64,000 bases of DNA from contig CAJTMM010000014.1 in assembly GCA_910577465.1 (NCBI GenBank), positions 275-64,274 of the forward strand, in the 5' to 3' direction. The translations under genes and the position numbers were made by a program. Positions 17,851 to 25,802 of the stretch are shown here, one piece after another (position 1 is the first letter of the stretch; the number at the start of each line of letters is the position of its first letter). This DNA comes from an uncultured Muribaculaceae bacterium (GTDB lineage Bacteria; Bacteroidota; Bacteroidia; Bacteroidales; Muribaculaceae). Below the pieces are notes generated by a model, which worked only from the letters and a program-made list of their open reading frames with translations, ran no database searches and was not told the origin of the DNA.

Positions 17851-18129
17851 TCATAATGGGGATTATGTTAAATAGCACGTGCGGTAATTAATGGGCTTCC
17901 CTATTTATAGCAATCTGGATGGTCGAGATATCGTCATTATGGTAATAATATAGCATATAAAGAAACGGAGCTAAATTTTATATCACGTCTACATATATTA
18001 TTGCACCAACGGATTTGTGTAATGCTTGGTTTACATAAGTTTAATCTTTGGGGATAATTTGCTCGGGCTTGCAATCTCAAATTGCTATTGCCGATTATTG
18101 GCGTTAGATTCCCTATCGGTCTATGGCAT
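17851..18129 (+). other. Noncoding AT-rich gap with no recognised feature
   Basis: About 280 bp between the terminator and the purT promoter. No open reading frame with coding character, tRNA, known riboswitch core or repeat is apparent on either strand. A few short inverted repeats occur (for example around 18075-18110), too weak to call. Confidence 0.4.
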
Positions 18130-18160
18130 TTTGCAGATTAACTATAATGGATTAACTTTG
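18130..18160 (+). promoter_or_regulatory. Full Bacteroidota promoter (TTTG-N19-TAACTTTG) for purT
   Basis: TTTG at 18130-18133 and TAACTTTG at 18153-18160 are separated by exactly 19 nt. The predicted transcript start near 18167 leaves a leader of about 30 nt before the ATG at 18198. Confidence 0.75.
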
Positions 18161-18197
18161 CATAGGAAATTTTGAAATACTTCACAACATAGGATTT

Positions 18198-19388
18198 ATG
18201 GCAAAGATAGGCTCAGTTATGACCCCGGTCGGACGCAAGGCGTTGCTGCTTGGGAGTGGCGAATTAGGTAAAGAAGTGGCATTGGAACTCCAACGCTATA
18301 ATGTGGAAGTAATAGCGTGTGATCGCTATGCGAATGCTCCGGCTATGCAAGTAGCACATCGCTCATACGTAGTGAATATGCTTGATGGTGAAGCTATTAA
18401 AGAGATAATAGAAACAGAACGTCCGGATCATATCATACCGGAGGTAGAGGCGATTGCCACCCCTACCCTCGTTGAACTTGAAAAAGAGGGATATCATGTG
18501 ACTCCTACAGCCAGGGCCGCATGGTTGACCATGAATCGTGAGGGCATACGCCGTTTGGCTGCAGAGGAGTTGGGCATTACTACATCTCCTTATGAATTTG
18601 CCTCAGATTATGAGCAGTTTAAGACTGCGGTAAGTAATATCGGTATCCCATGTGTAGTAAAACCAATCATGAGTTCATCGGGACATGGTCAGAGTGTGAT
18701 TAAATCCGAGAACGATATTGAACAGTCTTGGAAAACAGCGCAAGAAGGAGGCCGAGCCGGAGCCGGACGCGTAATCGTGGAGGGCTTTGTGAAATTTGAC
18801 TACGAAATCACCTTGCTTACTGTGCGTAGTATCTCAGGTACAACTTTCTGTGAACCAATAGGCCATGTGCAAGTGGATGGAGATTATCGTTATTCTTGGC
18901 AGCCACAAGCCATGTCAGCAAAGGCGTTGGAGTCAGCACGGGAAATAGCCCGTAAAGTCACTGACGCGCTTGGTGGTTACGGTATTTTTGGCGTAGAATT
19001 GTTCATTAAGGGCGATGAGGTGATATTCAGCGAAGTATCCCCCCGCCCTCATGACACAGGCATGGTGACAATGATATCGCAGGATTTAAGTGAATTCGGA
19101 TTGCATGCACGTGCGTTGCTTGGCTTGCCTGTGCCAGCAATACGTTTCTATGGTCCATCGGCATCCCGAGCCATAGTCGTGGAAGGTGACACTGATAAAA
19201 TTGAAATGGACAATCTGGAGAATGTGCTTTCAGAGCCTGGAGTTCAGATACGCATATTCGGTAAACCTGAAGTGAAAGGACACCGTAGAATGGGCGTAAT
19301 ATTGGCTACGGCAGATTCAACAGAGGAAGCTATTGCAAAAGCTGAACGCGCTTATGAGAAATTGACTGTAAACGTTCTCCCGCGTTAA
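18198..19388 (+). CDS. purT: Formate-dependent phosphoribosylglycinamide formyltransferase 2
   Basis: A 396-residue ATP-grasp enzyme that makes formyl-GAR from GAR, formate and ATP in purine synthesis. Signature segments are the N-terminal LLGSGELGKEVALELQR, the GAR-binding region ending PEVEAIATPTLVELE, ATP-grasp residues VVKPIMSSSGHGQS, and EVSPRPHDTGMVTM near the active site. Length matches E. coli PurT. It is transcribed alone, with a strong terminator at 19427. Confidence 0.96.
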   Translation: MAKIGSVMTPVGRKALLLGSGELGKEVALELQRYNVEVIACDRYANAPAMQVAHRSYVVNMLDGEAIKEIIETERPDHIIPEVEAIATPTLVELEKEGYHVTPTARAAWLTMNREGIRRLAAEELGITTSPYEFASDYEQFKTAVSNIGIPCVVKPIMSSSGHGQSVIKSENDIEQSWKTAQEGGRAGAGRVIVEGFVKFDYEITLLTVRSISGTTFCEPIGHVQVDGDYRYSWQPQAMSAKALESAREIARKVTDALGGYGIFGVELFIKGDEVIFSEVSPRPHDTGMVTMISQDLSEFGLHARALLGLPVPAIRFYGPSASRAIVVEGDTDKIEMDNLENVLSEPGVQIRIFGKPEVKGHRRMGVILATADSTEEAIAKAERAYEKLTVNVLPR

Positions 19389-19426
19389 TCTTCACGATAA
19401 GAACGAAATATAAACACTTTAGTATT

Positions 19427-19470
19427 AACGCAGTTTGCAGTCTTATTGTACTGCATCTGCGTTATTTTTA
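19427..19470 (+). terminator. Intrinsic terminator of purT
   Basis: A stem of AACGCAG with CTGCGTT, extended inside by GCAGT with ACTGC, spans 19427-19463. It is followed by ATTTTTA. It lies 38 bp after the purT stop. Confidence 0.8.
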
Positions 19471-19493
19471 TATTGTGATTATTTGTGATAATA

Positions 19494-19524
19494 TTTGATA
19501 ACCTTATGATTATTACTATTTTTG
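19494..19524 (+). promoter_or_regulatory. Full Bacteroidota promoter (TTTG-N19-TATTTTTG)
   Basis: TTTG at 19494-19497 and TATTTTTG at 19517-19524 are exactly 19 nt apart. They lie upstream of the small membrane protein starting at 19553. Confidence 0.75.
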
Positions 19525-19552
19525 CAACTGATTGCTTTTAAAAAAGAACAGT

Positions 19553-20020
19553 ATGAAACAGATTGTGAAATTGAGTACATTCTCTTTAATCCTATCGGTG
19601 AGTTGTGTGATATTACTCCTTGTAGTATTATATTTCAGTAGTGATGATATAATAAACTACATAATATGTGCGATTCTGGTTGTTTGGATGGCACTGGCAT
19701 TGTATTACATGCCTATGAGCATATCCTGCGATAGTAATGAATTGTGTATTCGTAGATCGTTGCGAGTAAAGCGCATTCCATTGTCAGATATCGAAAGTGT
19801 GACCGTATGTCCTCCAACAATGGCTGAGCGACGGATATGCTGTAGCGGTGGATGGTTTGGATACTGGGGATGGTTCAGCGATCCGTCAATAGACAAATAT
19901 TTTGCATACTACGGTAAATCATCAGAGTGCTTTCTCGTTACCTTGAAAAGTGGTAGAAAGTATCTTCTCGGGTGTGAGAATATGCAAGATATGGTAGGCT
20001 ATATACAAAAGCAATTATGA
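19553..20020 (+). CDS. Small membrane protein with bacterial PH-like domain
   Basis: A 155-residue protein with two transmembrane helices (about residues 5-28 and 36-54). A cytoplasmic PH-like beta domain follows, with the pattern ISCDSNELCIRRSLRVKRIPLSDIESV. An unusual aromatic and glycine-rich loop, CCSGGWFGYWGWF, lies near residues 96-108. The C-terminal part (FLVTLKSGRKYLLGCEN) resembles bacterial PH_6-type domains of Bacteroidales. Its function is unknown. The ATG at 19553 was preferred to the TTG at 19532 because it fits the promoter at 19494-19524 and starts the first helix cleanly. Confidence 0.7.
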   Translation: MKQIVKLSTFSLILSVSCVILLLVVLYFSSDDIINYIICAILVVWMALALYYMPMSISCDSNELCIRRSLRVKRIPLSDIESVTVCPPTMAERRICCSGGWFGYWGWFSDPSIDKYFAYYGKSSECFLVTLKSGRKYLLGCENMQDMVGYIQKQL

Positions 20021-20036
20021 CAAATAGGCAACCAAT

Positions 20037-20939
20037 CTAATTTGCTGAGGACGCCTGGTTTATATATTTTATAACGCAATTGGCTATTTGGGAAATTATA
20101 AAGGCGTTTGTTGTGTCATTTTCTGTTGAGTTTGTTATAAATACAGCCAAGTATAATAATCTTCCGTCGGGCATAAATATAATGCCGACATCGTTGTCCC
20201 CTATTTTAACCCCATTCGGCAACCTGTCGGAACTGCCGGTTTTATGAGCTAAGGCAATATCTTCGGGTATACCCCTTCGGAGTTTGTCCATTCCGGTAGA
20301 TGTGGCAAGCATAGATTGCATAAGACAATTGAGATACGTGCCATTGATTATTTTACCATTATAAATATATTGCAATAAACGGATTATTGATGTCGGGGTC
20401 GCCCAGTTATTGTGGCAATAATTTATGTCACGGTGCATGTCATCTTCCGTACATGTGATATTGGTCTCCCCTATTCCGATCGATTTTATAAAATCATTAA
20501 TATTTTCGGTTCCTCCGCAAAATTCAATGAGGTAATCACACGTGTTATTATCGCTGAGGGATATTGTGTAATCAATTATTTCTCTCAACGGCAATGATAC
20601 GGATTTTCCTCCGGTTGCATCTCGTAGCGGACTGTAAGTTCCATATCTTAGATATTCTTCAGGAATAAGTACGATGCTATCCGGAGATATTCTTTCTGAT
20701 TGCATCTTTTTGAGTGCAGTCAATGCGACATGAACTTTGAATACGCTCATCATCGGGTACCGTATGTCATTATTAATTACGGCAATTGTGTCATGGTCAT
20801 CACTTACGGCAATTCCTATTGTCGCTTTGTATTCCGCAATTATTGATTCAAGTTGTGATTTCAATGAGGTGGTCTCATAGCTATGGCACACAAATATTGC
20901 GGACAAGAGTATAGCGGTTATGATAAATCGCTGCATCAT
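20037..20939 (-). CDS. Class A serine beta-lactamase (subclass A2-like)
   Basis: A 300-residue exported enzyme; signal peptide about residues 1-20. All class A catalytic motifs are present: S65-V-F-K68, S129-D-N131, the omega-loop Glu in TEDDMH (E165) and K233-T-G235 in HKTGSSDR. The omega-loop EDDMHRD and the KTGSS pattern point to the Bacteroidota branch with CfxA, CepA, CblA, PER and VEB. It would hydrolyse penicillins or cephalosporins in the periplasm; the spectrum cannot be read from sequence. It lies 40 bp downstream of radA on the same strand with no mobile element nearby, so it looks like a resident chromosomal gene. A TAACTTTTG at 20981-20973 could be its own imperfect promoter. Confidence 0.93.
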   Translation of the reverse strand: MMQRFIITAILLSAIFVCHSYETTSLKSQLESIIAEYKATIGIAVSDDHDTIAVINNDIRYPMMSVFKVHVALTALKKMQSERISPDSIVLIPEEYLRYGTYSPLRDATGGKSVSLPLREIIDYTISLSDNNTCDYLIEFCGGTENINDFIKSIGIGETNITCTEDDMHRDINYCHNNWATPTSIIRLLQYIYNGKIINGTYLNCLMQSMLATSTGMDKLRRGIPEDIALAHKTGSSDRLPNGVKIGDNDVGIIFMPDGRLLYLAVFITNSTENDTTNAFIISQIANCVIKYINQASSAN

Positions 20940-20979
20940 TTGAGATGTAGATTGGTGTATATGTTAGCGTGTACAAAAG

Positions 20980-22347
20980 TTACGAGAAAAGTGTGCGGAA
21001 TGCTTCTTCAACTTTTGATACTTCCTCTATGTGGATGTTGAATTTTGAGCGGTCAATGCCTTTCAAGTTATGGCAAGGTATTATGATTGATTTCATTCCC
21101 AGTTTTTCAGCCTCAGATATGCGCTGTTCTATACGGGTGACTTGTCTGATTTCACCTGATAATCCCACTTCGCCGGCCATACATGTCCCATGAGGTATAG
21201 TCATATCCACATTTGATGAAAGAATCGCACATATTACAGGTAGGTCAAGGGCAGTATCGTTTACTTTAAGGCCACCGGCAATGTTAAGAAACACATCCTT
21301 TTGAGCTAATTTAAACCCGACACGTTTTTCGAGTACCGCAAGCAGCATGTTCATGCGTTTGGCATCAAAACCGGTGACTGATCTTTGGGGAGTACCATAA
21401 GCCGCAGTGCTAACTAAAGCCTGAACCTCGATCAAAAACGGACGTATGCCCTCCAATGTGATTCCGACAGCAACTCCTGACAGCTCGTCATTGCCGGAAT
21501 TAAAGTTCAGAAGCATTTCTGAAGGATTTGCCACTTCCCTAAGTCCACGTTGGCACATCTCATAAATTCCGAGTTCGGAAGTGCTGCCGAATCGGTTCTT
21601 GATAGAACGCAATATGCGGTACATGTAGTGTCGGTCGCCTTCGAATTGCAACACAGCATCTACGATGTGCTCCAAAACTTTCGGACCGGCTATGCTTCCC
21701 TCTTTGTTGATATGTCCGATGAGCAATACTGGTACGCCGCTTTCCTTGGCATATTTAAGCAGTTGAGCCGAGCATTCGCGCACTTGGCTTACGCTTCCTG
21801 CCGATGATTCTATGCTGTCGGATGCAATGGTCTGGATTGAATCTACCACAACAATCTCCGGTTCCGTATCGGAGATATGCTCCATGATATTTTCCAATGA
21901 TGTTTCACAGGCTATATACACATTGTCGCTAACACGTCCTATTCTGTCGGCACGCATTTTGAGCTGTGTCGCACTCTCCTCACCGGAAACATACAGAATG
22001 CGTTTGGTTTTTATTGATAGAATGTTCTGGAGCACGAGTGTGGATTTACCAATACCGGGGTCCCCTCCAATAAGTACAAGCGACCCCTTGACCAATCCTC
22101 CGCCCAACACACGGTTAAGCTCATGACTTGGCATCGATATGCGTGCTTCATCAACGACTTCTATTTCCGATACCTTTTGGGGGCGGGATTTTATGGACCG
22201 TGCTACTAAGCCCCCCTTGGAGCTACGGGTATCGACTTTCTCTTCAACCATGGTGTTCCAGGCTCCGCAAGCCGGACAGCGTCCTTGCCATTTGGGAGAA
22301 TCAGCTCCACATTCGGTACAAAACCATATAGTTTTAGTCTTTGCCAT
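20980..22347 (-). CDS. radA: DNA repair protein RadA
   Basis: A 455-residue RecA-like branch-migration ATPase used in recombinational repair. The N-terminal zinc finger is CTECG...CPACG (about residues 10-27). Walker A is GGDPGIGKST near residue 94. The RadA-specific KNRFGS motif follows, and the C-terminal part is Lon-protease-like. Length is normal. It starts 7 bp after the trmH-type gene, so the two are one transcript. Confidence 0.96.
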   Translation of the reverse strand: MAKTKTIWFCTECGADSPKWQGRCPACGAWNTMVEEKVDTRSSKGGLVARSIKSRPQKVSEIEVVDEARISMPSHELNRVLGGGLVKGSLVLIGGDPGIGKSTLVLQNILSIKTKRILYVSGEESATQLKMRADRIGRVSDNVYIACETSLENIMEHISDTEPEIVVVDSIQTIASDSIESSAGSVSQVRECSAQLLKYAKESGVPVLLIGHINKEGSIAGPKVLEHIVDAVLQFEGDRHYMYRILRSIKNRFGSTSELGIYEMCQRGLREVANPSEMLLNFNSGNDELSGVAVGITLEGIRPFLIEVQALVSTAAYGTPQRSVTGFDAKRMNMLLAVLEKRVGFKLAQKDVFLNIAGGLKVNDTALDLPVICAILSSNVDMTIPHGTCMAGEVGLSGEIRQVTRIEQRISEAEKLGMKSIIIPCHNLKGIDRSKFNIHIEEVSKVEEAFRTLFS

Positions 22348-22354
22348 AGTCCAA

Positions 22355-23128
22355 TTATATTATGCGTCTACGAAATTCCGAAAGCGTTATTGCCGTTGCG
22401 ATACCTACATTCAGTGATTCAGATGTAGCGGCACCGTAGGGATATGATGGAATGTAAAGGCGTTTGTCAATCAATTGAGCAACATCATCCGAAACACCAT
22501 TCCCCTCATTTCCCATTACTATTATGCCTTTGCCGTCAAGCGCAGATGAGTAAATGTTTTCGCCATCAAGGAATGTGCCGTATATGGGAACGGAATCGGC
22601 AATAGCACTTATCACTGATTTCAAATCGCAATAATGAAGCCTGACTCGCGATATGGCACCCATAGTGGCTTGAACCACCTTGGGATTGTAGACATCAGCG
22701 GTAGTATTGCTGCATAAGATATCACGAATGCCAAACCAATCGGCGGTACGTATGATAGTGCCAAGGTTGCCCGGGTCTTGGATTGAATCAAGAGCCAATG
22801 TTAGTTCTTGCGTGATATTATCCGGGCACAGGGTAAATTCGGGGATGTGATATACAGCTATAACTTGTGGCGGTGTTGTAAGTCCGCTCATGCGTTCCAA
22901 ATCCTTGGATGAACATTTTACCAATGTCGATCGGCTGAGTATCGGCAGTTGTGTGCCATATTCGTCAATCCATTTTTCTGTGGCAAATATATATTTGGAG
23001 TCAAACGCTTCTGCGGTATCCAATACGCATTTGGTACCTTCGGCTTTGAAAAGACCTGACCGCTTGCGGTGCTTGGTCTCGCTAAGCGACGAAACAAGTT
23101 TGCGGATATTGTTTGTGATTTCAATCAT
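22355..23128 (-). CDS. TrmH/SpoU-family RNA 2'-O-methyltransferase
   Basis: A 257-residue SPOUT-class methyltransferase acting on tRNA or rRNA with S-adenosylmethionine. The N-terminal substrate-binding part includes SSLSETKHRKRSGLFKAEG. The knotted catalytic domain shows ALDSIQDPGNLGTIIRTADW, IVMGNEGNGVS and IPSYPYGAATSESLNVGIA, the three SpoU motifs. The start at 23128 (MIEITNN) matches homologues; longer in-frame readings to 23236 would lie upstream of the -7 element at 23141-23134. radA follows after 7 bp. Confidence 0.9.
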   Translation of the reverse strand: MIEITNNIRKLVSSLSETKHRKRSGLFKAEGTKCVLDTAEAFDSKYIFATEKWIDEYGTQLPILSRSTLVKCSSKDLERMSGLTTPPQVIAVYHIPEFTLCPDNITQELTLALDSIQDPGNLGTIIRTADWFGIRDILCSNTTADVYNPKVVQATMGAISRVRLHYCDLKSVISAIADSVPIYGTFLDGENIYSSALDGKGIIVMGNEGNGVSDDVAQLIDKRLYIPSYPYGAATSESLNVGIATAITLSEFRRRII

Positions 23129-23133
23129 AAATA

Positions 23134-23141
23134 CAAAAGTA
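23134..23141 (-). promoter_or_regulatory. -7 element (TACTTTTG) for the trmH-radA-bla transcript
   Basis: The reverse strand reads TACTTTTG with a TTG about 20 nt upstream. It ends only 5 nt before the ATG at 23128, so the mRNA may have almost no leader. Confidence 0.5.
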
Positions 23142-23246
23142 ATGTTTTTTGGCGATAATGGCAATAACGGTACATGTGTACCGCAGAATAAAGACGGCAC
23201 CTCTCGTTTCAGCAATGTAAAGCTGTCAAAAATCATTTATTTTGAG

Positions 23247-23254
23247 TAAATTTG
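23247..23254 (+). promoter_or_regulatory. -7 element (TAAATTTG) for the rfbD-like gene
   Basis: TAAATTTG ends 15 nt before the ATG at 23270 and overlaps an upstream in-frame ATG at 23252. The later start is therefore favoured. No clear -33 TTTG is present. Confidence 0.5.
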
Positions 23255-23269
23255 CATCCGATAAAAGCA

Positions 23270-24139
23270 ATGACCGATATGAAATTATTAGTAACAGGTG
23301 CTTTAGGGCAGTTAGGCAATGAAATGCGCAATATACTTGAGTGTAAGATGCCTGGCTTAACTACATATACCGACATCGCTGAACTTGACCTTACGGATGA
23401 TAATGCTGTGGAAAAGTTTGTGTCGGCGGGTGAATTTACCCATATTATAAATTGTGCTGCATATACGGCTGTAGATAAGGCGGAGTCGGATCAGACAACC
23501 TGCTATCAGATAAATTATGACGCAGTTAGGAATCTTGCTACTGCCGCTTCCAAATCCGGAGCTAAGGTAATACATATATCCACCGATTATGTATTTGATG
23601 GTACGGCGCATCGTCCCTATCGCGAATCGGATAAGGTTAACCCGATGTCTCATTACGGTACGTCGAAACGCAAAGGCGAGATGGTATTACTTTCGTTATG
23701 CCCCGAAGCCATTATTATACGTACTGCATGGCTGTATTCTCCATACGGAAATAATTTTGTGAAGACAATGATGCGTTTAGGGAAAGAGCGTGATGAACTG
23801 CGGGTGGTATGTGACCAGATAGGCACTCCGACATACGCCAGTGATTTAGCAGAAGCTATAGTGGCTATATTGCAATCCCGTCAATGGGTTCCCGGTATAT
23901 ATCATTTTTCTGATGAGGGCGCATGTTCCTGGTATGACTTTACCAAGTCGATACACCGAATGTGCGGTATTACTACGTGCCGGGTATTGCCTATAGCTAC
24001 AGAGGACTACCCTACCGCTGCTACCCGTCCGCCATATAGTATATTGGACAAAACTCTAATAAAAAAGACATACGATATAGATATACCACATTGGGAGGAG
24101 AGCCTTGAGAGATGCATCAATCGTATCAAAGATGTGTAA
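23270..24139 (+). CDS. rfbD: dTDP-4-dehydrorhamnose reductase
   Basis: A 289-residue short-chain dehydrogenase that makes dTDP-L-rhamnose, a precursor of surface polysaccharide. The NAD(P)H motif is VTGALGQLG near residue 8. The catalytic triad region holds HISTDYVFDG (Thr/Ser), HYGTSKRKGE (Tyr-x3-Lys), and IIRTAWLYSPYGNNFVKTM is typical of RmlD. Substrate-side segments DQIGTPTY and TRPPYSILDK also fit. Other dTDP-rhamnose genes (rfbA, B, C) are not adjacent. Start at 23270 or the next Met at 23279 (MKLLVTG). Confidence 0.9.
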   Translation: MTDMKLLVTGALGQLGNEMRNILECKMPGLTTYTDIAELDLTDDNAVEKFVSAGEFTHIINCAAYTAVDKAESDQTTCYQINYDAVRNLATAASKSGAKVIHISTDYVFDGTAHRPYRESDKVNPMSHYGTSKRKGEMVLLSLCPEAIIIRTAWLYSPYGNNFVKTMMRLGKERDELRVVCDQIGTPTYASDLAEAIVAILQSRQWVPGIYHFSDEGACSWYDFTKSIHRMCGITTCRVLPIATEDYPTAATRPPYSILDKTLIKKTYDIDIPHWEESLERCINRIKDV

Positions 24140-24182
24140 TCAAAGCATTTACCAATACAATTTTTAATGACGCCTTAATACA

Positions 24183-25763
24183 ATGTCACAACTAACTGAT
24201 GAAATAAATCGCCGACGTACCTTTGCCATTATATCGCACCCGGACGCCGGAAAAACTACCCTGACGGAAAAATTGCTACTTTTCGGTGGCGCTATACATA
24301 TAGCCGGAGCGGTCAAATCCAACAAAATTAAAAAGACTGCAACCAGTGACTGGATGGAGATAGAGAAGCAACGCGGCATCTCCGTAGCTACCTCCGTTAT
24401 GGGTTTCAATTATGGAGATTACAAAATCAATATCCTCGACACCCCCGGACACCAGGATTTTGCAGAAGACACTTATCGCACGCTTACGGCTGTCGATAGT
24501 GTAATTATAGTTGTTGATGTGGCGAAAGGCGTAGAGCAGCAGACCCGCAAGCTGATGGAGGTGTGCCGCATGCGCAACACACCGGTAATCATCTTTGTGA
24601 ACAAGCTTGACCGCGAGGGACGTGACCCGTTTGAGATTTTAGATGAACTCGAAGCTGAATTAAAAATCAATGTGCGTCCGCTGAGTTGGCCGATAAATAT
24701 TGGTGCAAAATTCAAGGGTGTGTACAATATCTATGAAAATTCGCTGGATTTGTTCACCCCCAACAAACAGAAAGTGTCGGAACGTGTGGAGATTGACGAC
24801 GTTAATGATTCACGTATTGATGACGCTGTAGGTACTCAGGATGCCGAGAAGTTGCGTGAGGATCTTGAGCTGATTGAAGGGGTATATCCCGAGTTTGATA
24901 CCGCTGACTATCTTAGTGGACAAGTTGCTCCGGTATTCTTTGGGTCGGCATTAAATACGTTTGGAGTCAAGGAGTTATTGGATTGCTTTGTGCAGATAGC
25001 CCCTACCCCACGTCCGGTGCAGGCAGAAGAGCGTAAGATAGATCCCACGGAAGAAAATTTCTCGGGATTTGTATTCAAGATTCATGCCAATATGGACCCG
25101 AATCACCGTTCATGTATAGCGTTTGTCAAAGTATGTTCCGGGAAATTTGAACGCAATGCGCCATACAAACATGTACGTTCGGGTAAGGTCATGAAATTTG
25201 CCGCACCCACGGCATTTATGGCTCAAAAGAAGAATATTGTTGATGAAGCCTATCCCGGAGATATCGTGGGTATCCCGGATACCGGTAATTTCAAAATCGG
25301 AGACACTCTGACTTCGGGTGAACAATTGCACTTCAAGGGGCTTCCAAGCTTTTCTCCTGAGATGTTCAAATATATCGAGAATACAGACCCGATGAAATCG
25401 AAGCAATTGGAGAAAGGTATTCAGCAGTTGATGGATGAGGGCGTAGCTCAATTGTTCACCAACCAGTTTAATGGCCGTAAGATTATAGGTACGGTCGGTC
25501 AACTCCAGTTTGAGGTGATACAATACCGCTTGTTGCATGAGTATGGCGCGCAATGCCGTTGGGAGCCTTTGTCTATGTTCAAGGCATGTTGGATTGAAAG
25601 TGACGATGCCGAAGCGCTTGCTGCATTTAAGAAACGCAAGCACCAGTTCATGGCTACCGACCGTGAAGGACGTGATGTGTTTATGGCTGATTCCAATTAT
25701 GTTCTTCAGATGGCACAGGCAGACTTCCCTAAAATCAGATTCCATTTTTCAAGTGAGTTCTAA
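24183..25763 (+). CDS. prfC: Peptide chain release factor 3
   Basis: A 526-residue translational GTPase that recycles class I release factors. The GTPase motifs are SHPDAGKTTLTEKL (G1), EKQRGISVATS (G2), DTPGHQDFAEDTYR (G3) and VNKLDREGRDP (G4). The RF3-specific C-terminal half follows with QLQFEVIQYRLLHEYGA. Length matches the family. It lies 43 bp after the rfbD-like gene. Confidence 0.96.
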   Translation: MSQLTDEINRRRTFAIISHPDAGKTTLTEKLLLFGGAIHIAGAVKSNKIKKTATSDWMEIEKQRGISVATSVMGFNYGDYKINILDTPGHQDFAEDTYRTLTAVDSVIIVVDVAKGVEQQTRKLMEVCRMRNTPVIIFVNKLDREGRDPFEILDELEAELKINVRPLSWPINIGAKFKGVYNIYENSLDLFTPNKQKVSERVEIDDVNDSRIDDAVGTQDAEKLREDLELIEGVYPEFDTADYLSGQVAPVFFGSALNTFGVKELLDCFVQIAPTPRPVQAEERKIDPTEENFSGFVFKIHANMDPNHRSCIAFVKVCSGKFERNAPYKHVRSGKVMKFAAPTAFMAQKKNIVDEAYPGDIVGIPDTGNFKIGDTLTSGEQLHFKGLPSFSPEMFKYIENTDPMKSKQLEKGIQQLMDEGVAQLFTNQFNGRKIIGTVGQLQFEVIQYRLLHEYGAQCRWEPLSMFKACWIESDDAEALAAFKKRKHQFMATDREGRDVFMADSNYVLQMAQADFPKIRFHFSSEF

Positions 25764-25802
25764 GATAATAGAATTACCCTCGGTAAATATAATAACTAAA
25801 AG

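Noticed and set aside
25110..25745. 211-codon reverse frame opposite prfC
   Set aside because: Lies wholly inside prfC on the opposite strand with unlikely composition.
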